64,000 nt of DNA from Daldinia sp. FL1419 (lineage: Eukaryota; Ascomycota; Sordariomycetes; Xylariales; Hypoxylaceae): assembly GCA_025201765.1 (NCBI GenBank), contig MU623414.1, positions 114,909 to 178,908 on the forward strand, read 5' to 3'. A program made the position numbers and the translations under genes. Below, piece after piece: positions 9,920-21,022 of this stretch (position 1 is its first letter; each line of letters opens with the position of its first letter). Under the pieces are notes generated by a model. That model had not been told where the DNA came from and searched no databases. It saw only the letters and a list, made by a program, of their open reading frames with translations.

Positions 9920-11979
9920 GATCAACCGTATCGTTGCGTAGAAAATAAGGTCGTGTGTGAGTGTATCTATGGCAGGAGTGCAAACTGAAGAAGGCTTGCG
10001 GGACGGAGTGACAATAACACTTTCTGGACGGGGAGGTATTCGCAGGGTTTTCACACGATTTAAACTACGTACTGTAGCACTAGTTCATCTGGTGATAAAT
10101 CTACTTGTAGTAATTACCCTCGATGGTGTTGAACGCTAGGAGCCATCCGTCTTTCGAAGCTGGTGGCGCGATGTATAGATTCTTAACCGGGTATCCCCTT
10201 CCCAAGCTTACATCAAAGTATGACCGGGCATCAGCTGGCATCGTATCCAGTTATGCATATGATCTTGTGCATTTTAAAGTTCACATTCTTCTAGAAATAA
10301 GGTACTTCCAAGAATAGCCTCGAAAGCCAGAAGTCCGAAACATTCCATACAATACAGCCACGGATCTTCAAGGGTTTATTGCCCGATTTCATCGTGGCAA
10401 CAGTGAGATCGCAGGGCGAACATCAATAGGCCGGAAAGCCACCTGCAAGGCATGTCGTAGAATATCACCTAATGTAGTCAAGTCCGGCCAACAAAGTCCG
10501 GACAGCCGTAGAGGCCCTCCCTTCATAGGTAGATAAAGATGCAGTACTGCGTGACGGGATTAAGTCGGCCAAGTAGTGATATTGATGATGGTTCGGTATT
10601 ATCGCGGAACGGCAATATATCACGAGTTAAGGGGCTGAATATTCCTTTATTTCCTAATAGCTACCTATATTTATCGACGATTTCCAAAATCAATACCTGC
10701 CAACGTAGGTAGGTAGCCGGTAGGCTTAGACACCGAGACACACATTGTTTACTAGTTCACTCCTAGACTATGTTGCTACCAAGTATGAAAATCCTTATAC
10801 GTTTGAGCCGCGCCGCCAAGATTCGAATATCAATGTTATTGTGTCTTGAAGTGGGTCGCATGCAGGCATGTAGGTAGCTGAGCTATCAATATTACATATC
10901 TTCCCTCCCTCCTCCCTCCTCCCTCCTCCCTCCTCCCTCCTCCTGCGTACGGCATGCGCATATACATACCTACACATGCACATACATTCTACATACCTAC
11001 ATACCTACACATCTCATTTGGAGGCACGTATGGCGTACACGAGGCACCAGTCCCATGGAGATTTTGATGGTGTCGAGGGGCCGGTCGAGGTGACACCTCC
11101 TTGATGGTCTGTCTCCTTGGGCGAAGCAGGAAGATAGACGACTGCGACGGTGACGGCTGGCGAGCCAATCAAGACTAGACTTGGAGGCGGAACTTTAAAG
11201 TCGATACGACTCAGCCCATACATAAGGTGAAAAGCCGTTTTATGTCCCATTGCGGTAGGCTTAAGTCGTGAAACCAGCCCATCGGCGGCCCGCCACTCTT
11301 GTGGTCCACCTGAATCTGCCTCCCTTCACCCGACGATCCGAATAAAGCTAAGATAGATATCCAGCTCTCTGAGCTATGGTCAGCCGCATCTACGTCAGTG
11401 TCTATGCCCCGACTGCTATTCACCTTATCCATTAACGGGATCATATTTACTTTTATAACTATTTCGAGTAAGATGTTTTCCTCAGCTTAGCGCCAGCGGG
11501 GTTTGATTTCCTTTTAACGCGTATATGGACGCGTAGAATTCCAAGCATGTCCGTCGCAATTATGACCATACTGGCATATACTGATGTGAAATGAGCCAAT
11601 GACGTGTCCAGGCACATTGCGTTTGGGTGGTCAGGAATACACTTCGGGTCCGAGTAGGATTAAAAATCGGCACTATGTAGGATACTTCAACCACGGCGGC
11701 GGCAGTAGACTCTAAGTTAATGGCCGAGTGGCGCGAGAAAAAGCATACTGGGGGCTTCGTGGTCACACCCGTCGTTCCGTGAGGAAATGAGGTACGACTT
11801 ACGCTTCCCTTTTTTCTTATATTATGTTCTTCATAGCATAACGTCGTCATTAGAAAGTATTTGGCCAAAGAATATTTGGCTAAGAGACACATCACATCAT
11901 CATTCCTGTGATTCAATTTCTTTCGTTGAACCCAAGTCCAAAAATTCAAGCCAAGAGCTCCAAACGAAGCATCCGCAAG
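9920..11979. other. Intergenic between divergent P450 and FAD monooxygenase
   Basis: Two kilobases between divergent oxygenase genes. It contains the CCTCCCT tandem repeat at 10903-10943 and a stretch rich in TACATACCTACA at about 10960-11010. Minus-strand frames at 11014-11250, 11211-11444 and 11560-11994 lack recognisable domains, and the last one overlaps the start of the FAD monooxygenase. I call no gene here. Confidence 0.45.
10903..10943. repeat. CCTCCCT tandem repeat
   Basis: About six head-to-tail copies of a 7-base polypyrimidine unit. The minus strand reads (AGGGAGG)n, with enough G-runs to form a G-quadruplex. It lies between two divergent oxygenase genes. Confidence 0.85.
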
Positions 11980-13714
11980 ATGGGTTCCCTTCATGACAGC
12001 GACTGTCGGCCGGTAGGATCTTACCCGCCGTCGGGTATCGATGTTTTAATTGTTGGTACCGGGCTTGCGGGACTAACGGCTTCTATTGAATGCAAACGCA
12101 AGGGGCACAACGTGCGCATTATCGAGCGCCATGATGACATTAATACCGCAGGTATGTGGCTTGCCTTGGACAACCCTCTCCCACCCTTGTAACACCTACT
12201 ATGCTACCGCAGCTGCACTATGCTGAGACCGTGATTTTATTTTTGGTCGCATCTAGGCGACATGTACTTCATGGGCCACAGCGCGACCAGATTCTTTCGT
12301 CACTGGCCCGAGCTATCGAAAGAGTATGAGCTGATATCTATGAACAATGCCTGGATCGAGACCTTTAAGCATGTCGGCGAGCGTATGATAGCGCCACTGA
12401 AGGTCTCGGAGCGTTTGCGCCAGGAGGGCATGGATCCGAATACGCCGCCCGGAGCCTTTCAGATGCGGCCGCTCATCTACCGGATGTATCTTAACGAAGT
12501 CGAGCGACAAGGTATTCAAATCCAATTTGGCCAGCGCGTCGTAGATTACTATGAAGACCAAGAGCGCCAGAAGGCAGGCGTCGTAACGGCCAAAGGAGAC
12601 CGATTTGAAGCCGACGTTGTAATCGCGGCGGACGGCGTGGGTTCCAAGGCCCAGAAATTGGTAGGTGGTCAAGTAAGGGCGATGAGTGCCGGCAGAGCCA
12701 TGTGGCGAGCAGCCTTCCCAATACACCACCTAGACAAGAACCCTAAGCTCAAAGAGTTCTTGAAGATGGGCGGTCCAAATAACGATGAACCAATGGTTCG
12801 AACATGGCTTGGGTATGTGGCGCCCTCTAATGCTCCCTCTAATGCTCCCCCAAATTACTTCCCAATTATTTCCTATGCCGAACGTTGCTTGGCTAATAAT
12901 GTGCGATCCCGCTAGACCGGGAATGTACGGTATGGTCCTGATTCGTCAAGAGACATGTGTGTGGATTATGAACCACGATGTAGGTACTACCATAAACTAA
13001 TGCTCAGCTCGGCCTGCTGATCAGGTACAGATTACCGGCTCCGAGGAAGAGAGTTGGACTCATACTGTCGAATCAGATGACGTATTGAACAATATGGACA
13101 ATGGCCTGGGCTCAGCGACCTGGGATCCTAGGATTAAGGAACTTGTAAAGCTAACGCCTCCCAAAACCATCGTCAACTTCGAACTGTTCTGGCGCAACCC
13201 TCAACCTACTTGGACCTCGCCCGGCTCCCGTGTTGTCCTTATTGGTGATGCCGCGCATTCTTTCCTGCCCGCGTCGGGCAACGGCGCTACGCAGGCCATC
13301 GAAGATGCCGTCTCCCTCGCATCTTGCCTTCAGATTGGAGGAAAACAGAACGTGCCTGAAGCTGTCAGCACGCATGTGCGTCTCCGGTTCATCCGATGCT
13401 CTTGCGCACAGAAGATGGGATTCACCAATGCGGAGCTCCTCCAGCACACCAACTGGGACAAGGTCAAGCTTAATCCAAAGCTAGCACAGCCGAAGCTACC
13501 GCGATGGATATGGAAGCACGACCCTGAGCAGTACGCTTACGAGAATTACGAGAAGATGGCCGAAACTATCCGGAAGGGCATTCCCTTTGATCAGGTCGAC
13601 TCGGTGCCGCCAAACTACCCGCCCGGTTATAAGTACGAACCTTGGAACATCGATGACATGCAGCAAGCTGTAGACAATTCCACGGTTAATATGGGGCTAG
13701 GAGACTGGGATTAA
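11980..13714 (+). CDS. FAD-dependent monooxygenase (salicylate-hydroxylase type)
   Basis: Four exons, 11980-12151, 12257-12812, 12916-12979 and 13025-13714, giving 493 residues. The start is the ATG giving MGSLHDSD; upstream in-frame codons are not ATG-initiated family sequence. Residues 22-31 carry the FAD-binding VLIVGTGLAG motif, followed by an ERHDD strand end. The DG motif appears as DVVIAADGVGS, and the flavin-phosphate motif GDAAHS at 338-343 is followed by the typical SGNGATQAIEDA helix. These three motifs define group A aromatic hydroxylases (UbiH, PHBH, salicylate hydroxylase). Intron 3 is only 45 nt. The region SCAQKMGF is also seen in fungal relatives. It likely hydroxylates or decarboxylatively hydroxylates an aromatic ring using NAD(P)H. 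It may work with the P450 and DUF1772 gene nearby; substrate unknown. Confidence 0.9.
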
Positions 13715-14498
13715 AGGAAGATCGTGCCAATTTGTTTCGTTCTTTGTGTTAATGGGGTAATAGAAGGGCCTAGAACAAACTTCTTTACATCTCGGTTATA
13801 TTCTACACTATGATTCCTCTTTCATATGGTACTTGGAGGATTGTACCGTATTGTACCGTCGTAAGTAGGCACACATGAATAGGGTTGAATGCAAAAGAGT
13901 GCGATATTTTTTACGTATAGTCTAGGTTAGCTTGGTAATTCCGGGATATAATATTCGCCCTAACGGACTGGACCGTCCCGGACAAAAGCCCTCAAGAGGA
14001 AATGATGGCTTAGAAACCATAGCTACCTAGTCATATAATAGCTACAACCCAAGAAAGGTAAGCTCTCGGTGGCAAGAGAAGTTATATAAGTGTCACGCCG
14101 GGATATAGACCTAAGCACTTAGGACAGGTAGCTGAGCAATCCAGATGAGTTCGCCTTGACGGACAGGTGTCTCCTGACCAAGGAAAATTTAGGCAAATCA
14201 CACCAACAGTACGACGAGTGCGCCCAGAAGCTAGCTTAAGCTCATTGAACCGAATAGCTAAAGTTATTTATAGACACCCGAGGCAAGATAGAACCATAAG
14301 TGGAAAAAATAAGACAACTCTAAGGTTAGTTAACTGATAGAGAAGCCTTAGTGGACCGTGGACCATGTGACAAAAAGAAATCCGAACTACATAGTAAGAC
14401 GACAGTTCCACCTCCTGAACAGTTCGGACGTCAGCTATATTAACCTCCTATTTTACCTTCTTATCCGCTCTTAGCCATCCATTTTAGGTCACAAGTCG
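13715..14498. other. Intergenic between convergent genes
   Basis: AT-rich spacer between the 3' ends of the FAD monooxygenase (+) and the membrane protein (-). The only repetition I notice is TTGTACCGTA/TTGTACCGTC at 13842-13860. No gene, repeat array or strong motif seen. Confidence 0.4.
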
Positions 14499-15330
14499 CT
14501 ATGTCAACCGGACTCTTCCTTCTCCACCTTCGACTTCCTCCTCGTCATCCGGTTTGCCCCTCCAGCTCGGGAGTCCGCGGAACGCAACCCAAGAAATGAG
14601 GGCTGTGGCACAAAAGGCGAACCAAGAAGCTAGAAGAAGCCACCGTCCGAGTTGCGACTGGTAGCAGTTATCCGCCCATACGGTCTTACTAACTGGCGGG
14701 CCTAGGTAGTCCGATCCCAGACGGAGACGTGCTATTCCACAGGTCCAACTTTCAAAGTCCAACCAGTTTAGGCCGTATGGGGAATATGCGTTGGGGGAGG
14801 CATATAAGTACAGACTGTACGTATCTAGACGGCCGGTAATATCGTGCTCGATAAAGTTATATAGAAGCGCCGTAGTGTTTAGCGTGAAAGTTGGAACGAA
14901 AAGAGCGAGGAGGAGCCAGTGCTGCCAGAAGTTCTTGTGTCGCTGCGTATTAGCCCTCGTATCTAGGTATTAATACTTTACGAGTAGGATGACATACCTT
15001 CTTGATATAAGAGCTAGTAATGAAGAGGGCCAGCACTAGAATGCTAACAGCAATGTCTACGACAGACGCCGCAATGGCCAGCTGGTGGTGGGGGCCTCGG
15101 TATAAGAGAGTGGGGAGCCAGGACGTTTTGAGGAGTTCGTCGTTAAACCAGATGCTAAATCCAGCTGACCACCCAAGGTTGTATCTTTTCATCCAATCCA
15201 ACAAGTAGACATGGTTAGATATGATGTTCGCGTAAAGCACAACCGCGGCGGCGAGTGTGATGAAGAGGGCAATACCACCCGTCCGGGGACGAAGGCAGGG
15301 AATAGGAACTTCAAACTTGTCTACAATCAT
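14499..15330 (-). CDS. Four-span membrane protein, unknown
   Basis: Two exons, 15330-14998 and 14942-14499, giving 258 residues; the intron of 55 nt is phase 0 and joins SSYIKK to RHKNFW. Four hydrophobic stretches are visible at about residues 17-38, 86-107, 116-140 and 207-228. Between spans 3 and 4 lies a loop of about 65 residues with the motif NWLDFESWTCG and a second cysteine in DNCYQS, a Trp-Cys...Cys arrangement that could form an external disulfide, loosely like tetraspan proteins. The C-terminus is acidic (DDEEEVEGGEG). I do not recognise the family. It is separated from the oxygenase genes only by position and could be unrelated to them. Confidence 0.75.
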
Positions 15331-15827
15331 AATATCTTATCGTATCTAAGGTAACTTCTAAGCTCTGTGAATCGAGTAAATATCCAGATATCGTGGATTA
15401 GGTATCCCACGTCGGGTCCTATTTATAAGTTTGAAGAGCGAGCCGAACTTATCCTAGGAATTGCGCCGCAACTGTGCTTGTATGGTTATTGGAACACAGC
15501 CCCCAAGATCTTCAGTTGACTCCTTAGCGCCGTACATGTCGACCAACCATATATAAATACCTGCTGTATCATAATCAATGTGCTCTCCGCGTATGATTTC
15601 ACTGTTTATCCTTCTGCCTAGTTTCAACGTCTCGCCTTAGATTAAGGAATGCCATGTACGAACAAAAGGGCAATTGCTTGCGAACATCATACGACTTTGG
15701 CTTAGGCAGCAGTATTGGGGCCACGAGGCTTAAGAAATAAGATAAGTTACTATCAAGTCCGTATTTACAGGTCTTTTAGAATGTACTTTTTGAATGCGCC
15801 TTTACTCAAGATAGGTATATATCCCCT
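15331..15827. other. Intergenic
   Basis: Upstream of the membrane protein and downstream of the protease, both on the minus strand. Nothing recognisable beyond AT-rich DNA. Confidence 0.4.
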
Positions 15828-17703
15828 CTAAGCGTTTTCGACTCCTGGGGCAGCAGCAGCGAGCAGCTTCTCAAAGTCAGGGGTGCCTAACCCTGTAACC
15901 GGATCCCATCCTTCGGTAGCGTTCCACCTCGCCCCGTTCCTAAATGCGGAGTTACCTGAGCATCCGCTCCCGTAACCGGAAGTGATGTCTATCAGAGCGG
16001 CACTATTGTTGTACAACCACGGGTTGAGGAAGCCTAGCGGTGCTTCTCCTTGGCTCTTTCGTGCGGCGTTGAGGAGGGCCACTACGCCGGCGAAAACGGG
16101 ACTCGAAGCACTGGTACCTGATAGGAGTGCAGACCTGCCCTTGTCGATGACCACGAACCTGCTGCCCTGAGCTGCAACATCGGGGAAGCCTCGGTTAGAC
16201 GAGTTGAAGTATGCGGAATAGGTTTCGCCTATCGAGTCCAAGTACGCGTTGACAGCACCTGCTTGCCATGCCGGCTGAGCGTGGAGAGAGCTGAAACCAC
16301 CGCTCGAAAAGCTTACACCTTGTTCGGGCTCGACGTTGTAAGTAGCGCCAACGGAAGTGACGTACGGGCAGCCTGCAGGGAACGAGGGTTGGAAGTACGG
16401 CGCTTGGTCGGACTCCCTGATACATGAATCACCAGGGCCAGAGTCGCCGGAGGAAAACAACACGCTCACACCGCGGGCACCGAGTTGCATAAACAAATTG
16501 CACACCCTTAGCGCATACTCTGCCGGTACCGATTGCTCTTCCTCTCCATACGAGGTAGAAAGCGTCTGCGGCAAAGCAGAATCTTCTTGGTCGAGGAGGT
16601 ACGTCAAGAATTCCAAGTAAGGCTCATTCGACGAGGGCCCAGGTTGGTCGTGCGTAGGCTCAAGCGGTCTTTAACAAGATGTCAGTTATATATATTCAAA
16701 GCCAAGTATTTGAAATAATCAGCGACTTACCCACGACCGCCAGTGCTATATTCAAGGATTGGAATGGGGCTGCTGACAGCTAAGATGTATTGCACATCGA
16801 GGTTCGCCTCCCCTACATAGAAGTTTAGTAGCCGCATATTTTAGGTCACCCGGTAATTTACAAGAAGAGCTTCAACATACCGCTGTCGTCGTTGCTATCC
16901 TGGTCGTTTAGACCACCGTTTACCAATTCGACGGTGAAGTTTTGACCCTTGGCCTCCGTCAAATACTGGTTTTCGAAGGCCTCGATGTCAGAGTACCGCG
17001 CATATTCCTCTAGATAAGAACTAAATGCAACCAGGTTCCCCTCAGTCGGTGCGGTGTACTTGATGTTGTACAGCGACTTGAGACAAGCAGGTGTGATCCT
17101 TGAGGGATTGCAGTCGGCAGCTTCGGCTGCCATTTCTGCCTTCATAGCAACCTCTTCCTCAGGCTCTAGGGGCTGAATGTCAAAAATAGTTGACCTCTTC
17201 GCACCGAGCTGACCAAATCGAGTAGTGGGCTGAATGAGATCAATGTTTCCTGCAAGCTCGTCGGGGATGCTGTACGACAACGTGCGCAACTTAAGGCCGC
17301 CACCCTTCTCGTATTGGTACCAAGCGAAGTTCGCGCCCAAAAGGTCGTTGGCGGTCTTCACGTCCGTCTTGAACGTAATCCAGTCGTTATTCACAGTGGG
17401 CTTAACACCATTCTTGGCCAACCAGCTAGAGACCGACGAAACAGTGCTTTCTGTCGGCGCCGTGTAAGCCCTGACTTCGTCACGCGACAGATGCATGCCA
17501 TAGTTAGGGTGTCCTGGCGTAGAAACCTCAATGACCGCCTGCTCCAATGCGGCCGCGTGCTGCTGCTTGAGACCCACGCGCAAAGTGACAGAGTCATCAG
17601 GAGAGGCATGACGAACTTCAGTCCAACCTTTGGGGACAGCGGCGAGACTGTCCATCACCTTGGCCGTAGCAGCCGAGGCGAAGAGGACAAAAAGGGAGCG
17701 CAT
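15828..17703 (-). CDS. Sedolisin (tripeptidyl-peptidase, peptidase S53), secreted
   Basis: Three exons, 17703-16881, 16812-16731 and 16668-15828, giving 581 residues. A signal peptide (MRSLFVLFASAATA) precedes an activation prodomain (about residues 25-200; PKGWTEVRHA, LSRDEVRAYTAP) and the S53 catalytic domain. The catalytic Glu-Asp pair is E276 and D280 in GEANLDVQY, restored across intron 1. The oxyanion-hole Asp is D377 in FSSGDSG, and the nucleophile is S488 in SGTSASSP. The C-terminal calcium-site region is present (LIDITSG and GWDPVTGLGTPDF). All hallmark residues are intact, so an active acid exo- or endopeptidase acting outside the cell is likely. The length fits fungal tripeptidyl peptidases such as the SedB group, but I cannot choose the subgroup. 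Confidence 0.95.
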
Positions 17704-19477
17704 GGTGAGAGCAGCTGTTCCTTCACGGGTTTACGCGAGAAGTATTGTTTTGGTGGTTTTTTTCTCCCCTCCCTCGCCAAATGAAGGTGAAGAACAAACA
17801 AGTGCTCTCGACTGCTCCGTGGGGGGAGCTGCGAGCAAATTAATAAAAATTAACGTAGTAGCAAGTAGATGGATGTTTACATATTGCAATTGCGTGCTAT
17901 GCTATGCTCGACCAATTGATACTACCGTTACATGGATTAGACGTCAAGGCATATCTCAACCATGCCGACTGGTAAGGTCCCCGGCCACTCGAAGTTGCAT
18001 CCACTTGCCAAGTCCGGGGTGATCTCCCGCCCATCCTCCGCGAATACTACTCCGCCTAGGCCGGATCCGGCAGGAGGGCGGTATCTGACTTATGCGCCTA
18101 GTTGTGATAACCTGATAAGGTCTTTTATATCCTACTTGGTATGAGAGATCTGATCTCATCTAGGTGGAGGGTACTACATACCGACGTAGCGACCTTCGGA
18201 ATGTAGCCCGGGAGGCGGGCAGAAACTACAAAACAGGCTCCTTTGAGACAATTTTCAAGTCTGCAGCGTTACCGACCGACCTAGACCATACAGCCTACAG
18301 GGAATGCTTGCTCAACTTCGTATTTATTACTAGGCCACCTAGAAGTTACCCAGAATGGCCCAGGTACAGTCTTGGAAGGGGTATGTATAGGAGTCAGACA
18401 TTTGCATTCCAGCTCCATCCTTGTGTTGTTCAGCTACGCTATCCATTCCAACGGTGTTTCCAGCTCTTTGGTATCTTGCCTCAAGTGTGTGGATCTTAAT
18501 TACCATAACGCCTTATTTATTTGGTTTTCAAGTTTGCTTAAAATCGGAACACATTTCAAGACGGGAAGCTATACCTGGGTGCCTAGTAACGGGATGAGCT
18601 CCATGTTCCGTAGAAATTGACAGTGACATATTATATGCATCTACCTTCAAGGACTACGACTACCTTAGGTAATATATAGTCGGTCTAAATATATAAATAC
18701 CTCTATATGATGCATACCTAGGTAGGTAGACACTGTCTTTTTGTGGATGAGTTTCTAGTCAAGACTATCGGAAGGGGGAAACTACCCAAGAGGCAACCTG
18801 ATCAAGCTTCCAATATAGCATTTTATAACACCTTGGGTTAAGGGTAAAGATTACTATACCTTAAATGTATCCGCGCTCGACTCAATGATATAAGAATATA
18901 ATGATTTCTGTTCAATCAACTATCTTATTAGCAATAAGAATAATTGAAGCTATTTCGGGAAGATGAATGTCTATGCGGGGACAGCCTTCTCGGGGAGACA
19001 GTATTCTTCCATTTCGACAGGTAGATGTAATAAACTTATATGGAGCTACTATCATACCTTTTGGCAATGGCTTGGATTTATGATAGAGGTATGTAGTGCT
19101 TTTTTATTAAAAAAACAAGACTACCACCTACTATCAAGGAGACTTTACACCATCTTACAATTACATTGTTGTCTTTATCAACTCTAAGCCTATAGCTTAT
19201 TTTGTACTTTGTGATGTCTCTTGTTTTTTAGTATAGGTTTGGATTATTGAGATTATGAACATGATCCGTTGCTGCGGATTCGGTACTTCACCATAGAAGG
19301 AAATATTTATGAAATAGCCAAACCCCTGATACCACTATCTGATCTATCTCCTTTGGGATTCTATATATTGATTCAAATAGTTTCCCCCCAAGCTCTTCAC
19401 GACAAATTCTCCACGTAGTACTCATAATATCGTCAAATAAACATCGTAGGAAAGCAAAATTGCATTATCCTTCGAGT
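17704..19477. other. Intergenic
   Basis: The promoter side of the sedolisin gene followed by AT-rich DNA. A GC-richer patch at about 17960-18080 contains several CGG/CCG triplets (for example CCGCGAATACTACTCCG) of the type bound by Zn2Cys6 regulators, but no specific site can be named. A TACCTAGGTAGGTAG block lies near 18715. Frames at 18164-18620 lack family features. Confidence 0.4.
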
Positions 19478-20443
19478 TTACAGGATCTTCCCGTTCTCGT
19501 CCATCCTGCCGATAACCCCCTCAAACAGCTTTGGTAAGAGTTCAGAAGCATCTCCTTGGAAGAAGAAATCCTCGTCTATTAGGCCTTCTCCCGAATTAGG
19601 GTCCGGGTTTACCACTGCGATAATAGCTCCCTGACCTATGGCCTGTTGCGTATACCCGGCAGCGGGAAAGACGACAGCTGCTGTTCCAACCACAAGCATG
19701 ATGTCGATAGGTCCCTTATAGACCCAATCGTCTACTTCTTTGAGCATCTGCTTGTCGAGAGGTTCCTCGAACCAAACGACACCGGGGCGGAGGAGACCAG
19801 TCCGACAAGTCGGGCAATGCGGTAGATCCTCGATCTTGATAGATGGAATGGGGACGTTCGGATCGAGTAAGGGAGGTGTCTGATTAGGAGGGTATTCCTC
19901 GGCGGCAGGAGAGAGAGCTGGACATATGGGATCGCTAAGATTGTTTCGGTCGATGTAATCGCAATTGTCTTCGAAGCACTTGTTATCAAGGATGCTTCCA
20001 TGAAGGAGACGAAGCTTAGATTCGGGATGCCCAGCACGCGGCGATAGGCCTAATACGACAGGAACACAACGTTAGAGGATTGCCATGGTTAAGACTCTCG
20101 CCGTGACTGGGAGTAAGGGTTTACCGTCAACATTCTGCGTCAAGCACAGAAAGTCATCCTTCTTCTTAGCCAATTCGGCGAGAGCATAATGTCCACGATT
20201 GGGATTCGCCTTTAGCGCCATATGTCTACGCCATGCGTAGAATAACCAAACAAGTGCAGGGTCTTTTCTGAAGGCCGTCGGAGTCGCGAGTGAAGTAGGC
20301 TCATAATTGCGCCATAAACCGCCGGCACCTCGAAAGGTAGGGAGTCCCGATGCTGCTGATAAACCGGCACCGCAGAGGGCTAGGACTCTCTTGCTGGATT
20401 GTAGGAGCTCTTTGAACTCTTCGATAGATGTTCGCGGCGCCAT
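19478..20443 (-). CDS. SIRT5-like NAD-dependent protein deacylase
   Basis: Two exons, 20443-20125 and 20049-19478, giving 296 residues. NAD-binding motif GAGLSAASGLPTFRG at residues 25-39, TQNVDGL spliced across the intron, the catalytic His in the RLLHGS segment, and two zinc Cys pairs (CFEDNC and CPTC). The Rossmann end reads MLVVGTAAVVFPAAGY and then VNPDP. Tyr69 and Arg72 (FYAWRR after the LATPTAF segment) match the Tyr-x-x-Arg pair that in human SIRT5 binds acidic acyl groups, so desuccinylase or demalonylase activity is a reasonable inference. A mitochondrial leader is not obvious at the chosen start. The length is normal for class III sirtuins. Confidence 0.93.
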
Positions 20444-21022
20444 GGCTCGCGCGTACTTTGCGTAACGAGTTTGGAATAAACGGCGAGAAGCGACAGCTTG
20501 GGTTACTTTACTTTGCTTTTATTACCTTGGGTAGGACCTTAGAATGTATGTACATGTAGATACCTTAGAAAAGTGGGTGGGTACCTCTCTGAAGAGGATG
20601 AGGAAGCATATAGAAGTGATAGGGTAGATACCCATATTGGTAAGGCATCCTGTAAGCCTGGAAGTCACATTATGTTTGTTCGCCCTTTTAAGGTGCTCTT
20701 GCTTTAGGTATTTGTTATTGATGTAGAGTTTCGAAGATTTATTTAAGCAGGCACTTACACACTAGTAACCTAGTAGGTAAATAAATAAATACCTCTTACG
20801 TAATGGTTGCGGGGTCTTTACATACCACATCCATATGTACTTCCATCGCCCACGTTAGCGCATCTAAGTACCTGAGTACCTACCTACAATGGAATTTAAG
20901 TACGTTTTCAATCCAACACAACTTCTTGAAAGCATCTCATACTCGAGTATATCGAGGCGTATCGGGGTATAAACTCTATTATGATGGAATAACTATACAT
21001 TACGTATCTTGAAGAATGCATA
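20444..21022. other. Intergenic
   Basis: Between two minus-strand genes: promoter of the sirtuin and 3' side of the phosphatase-family gene. It contains scattered TACCTA/TAGGTA elements (about 20766-20890). No gene seen. Confidence 0.4.

Noticed and set aside
9920..10054. Upstream in-frame ATG for the P450
   Set aside because: It would place 45 polar residues ahead of the membrane anchor; the ATG at 9919 gives the usual P450 N-terminus.
10438..10500. Short peptide with C-x2-C-R resembling the start of a Zn2Cys6 domain
   Set aside because: Only one Cys pair, the rest of the motif and any open frame are missing.
11560..11994. 144-residue minus-strand frame
   Set aside because: Overlaps the start of the FAD monooxygenase, has no recognisable domain and no plausible start context.
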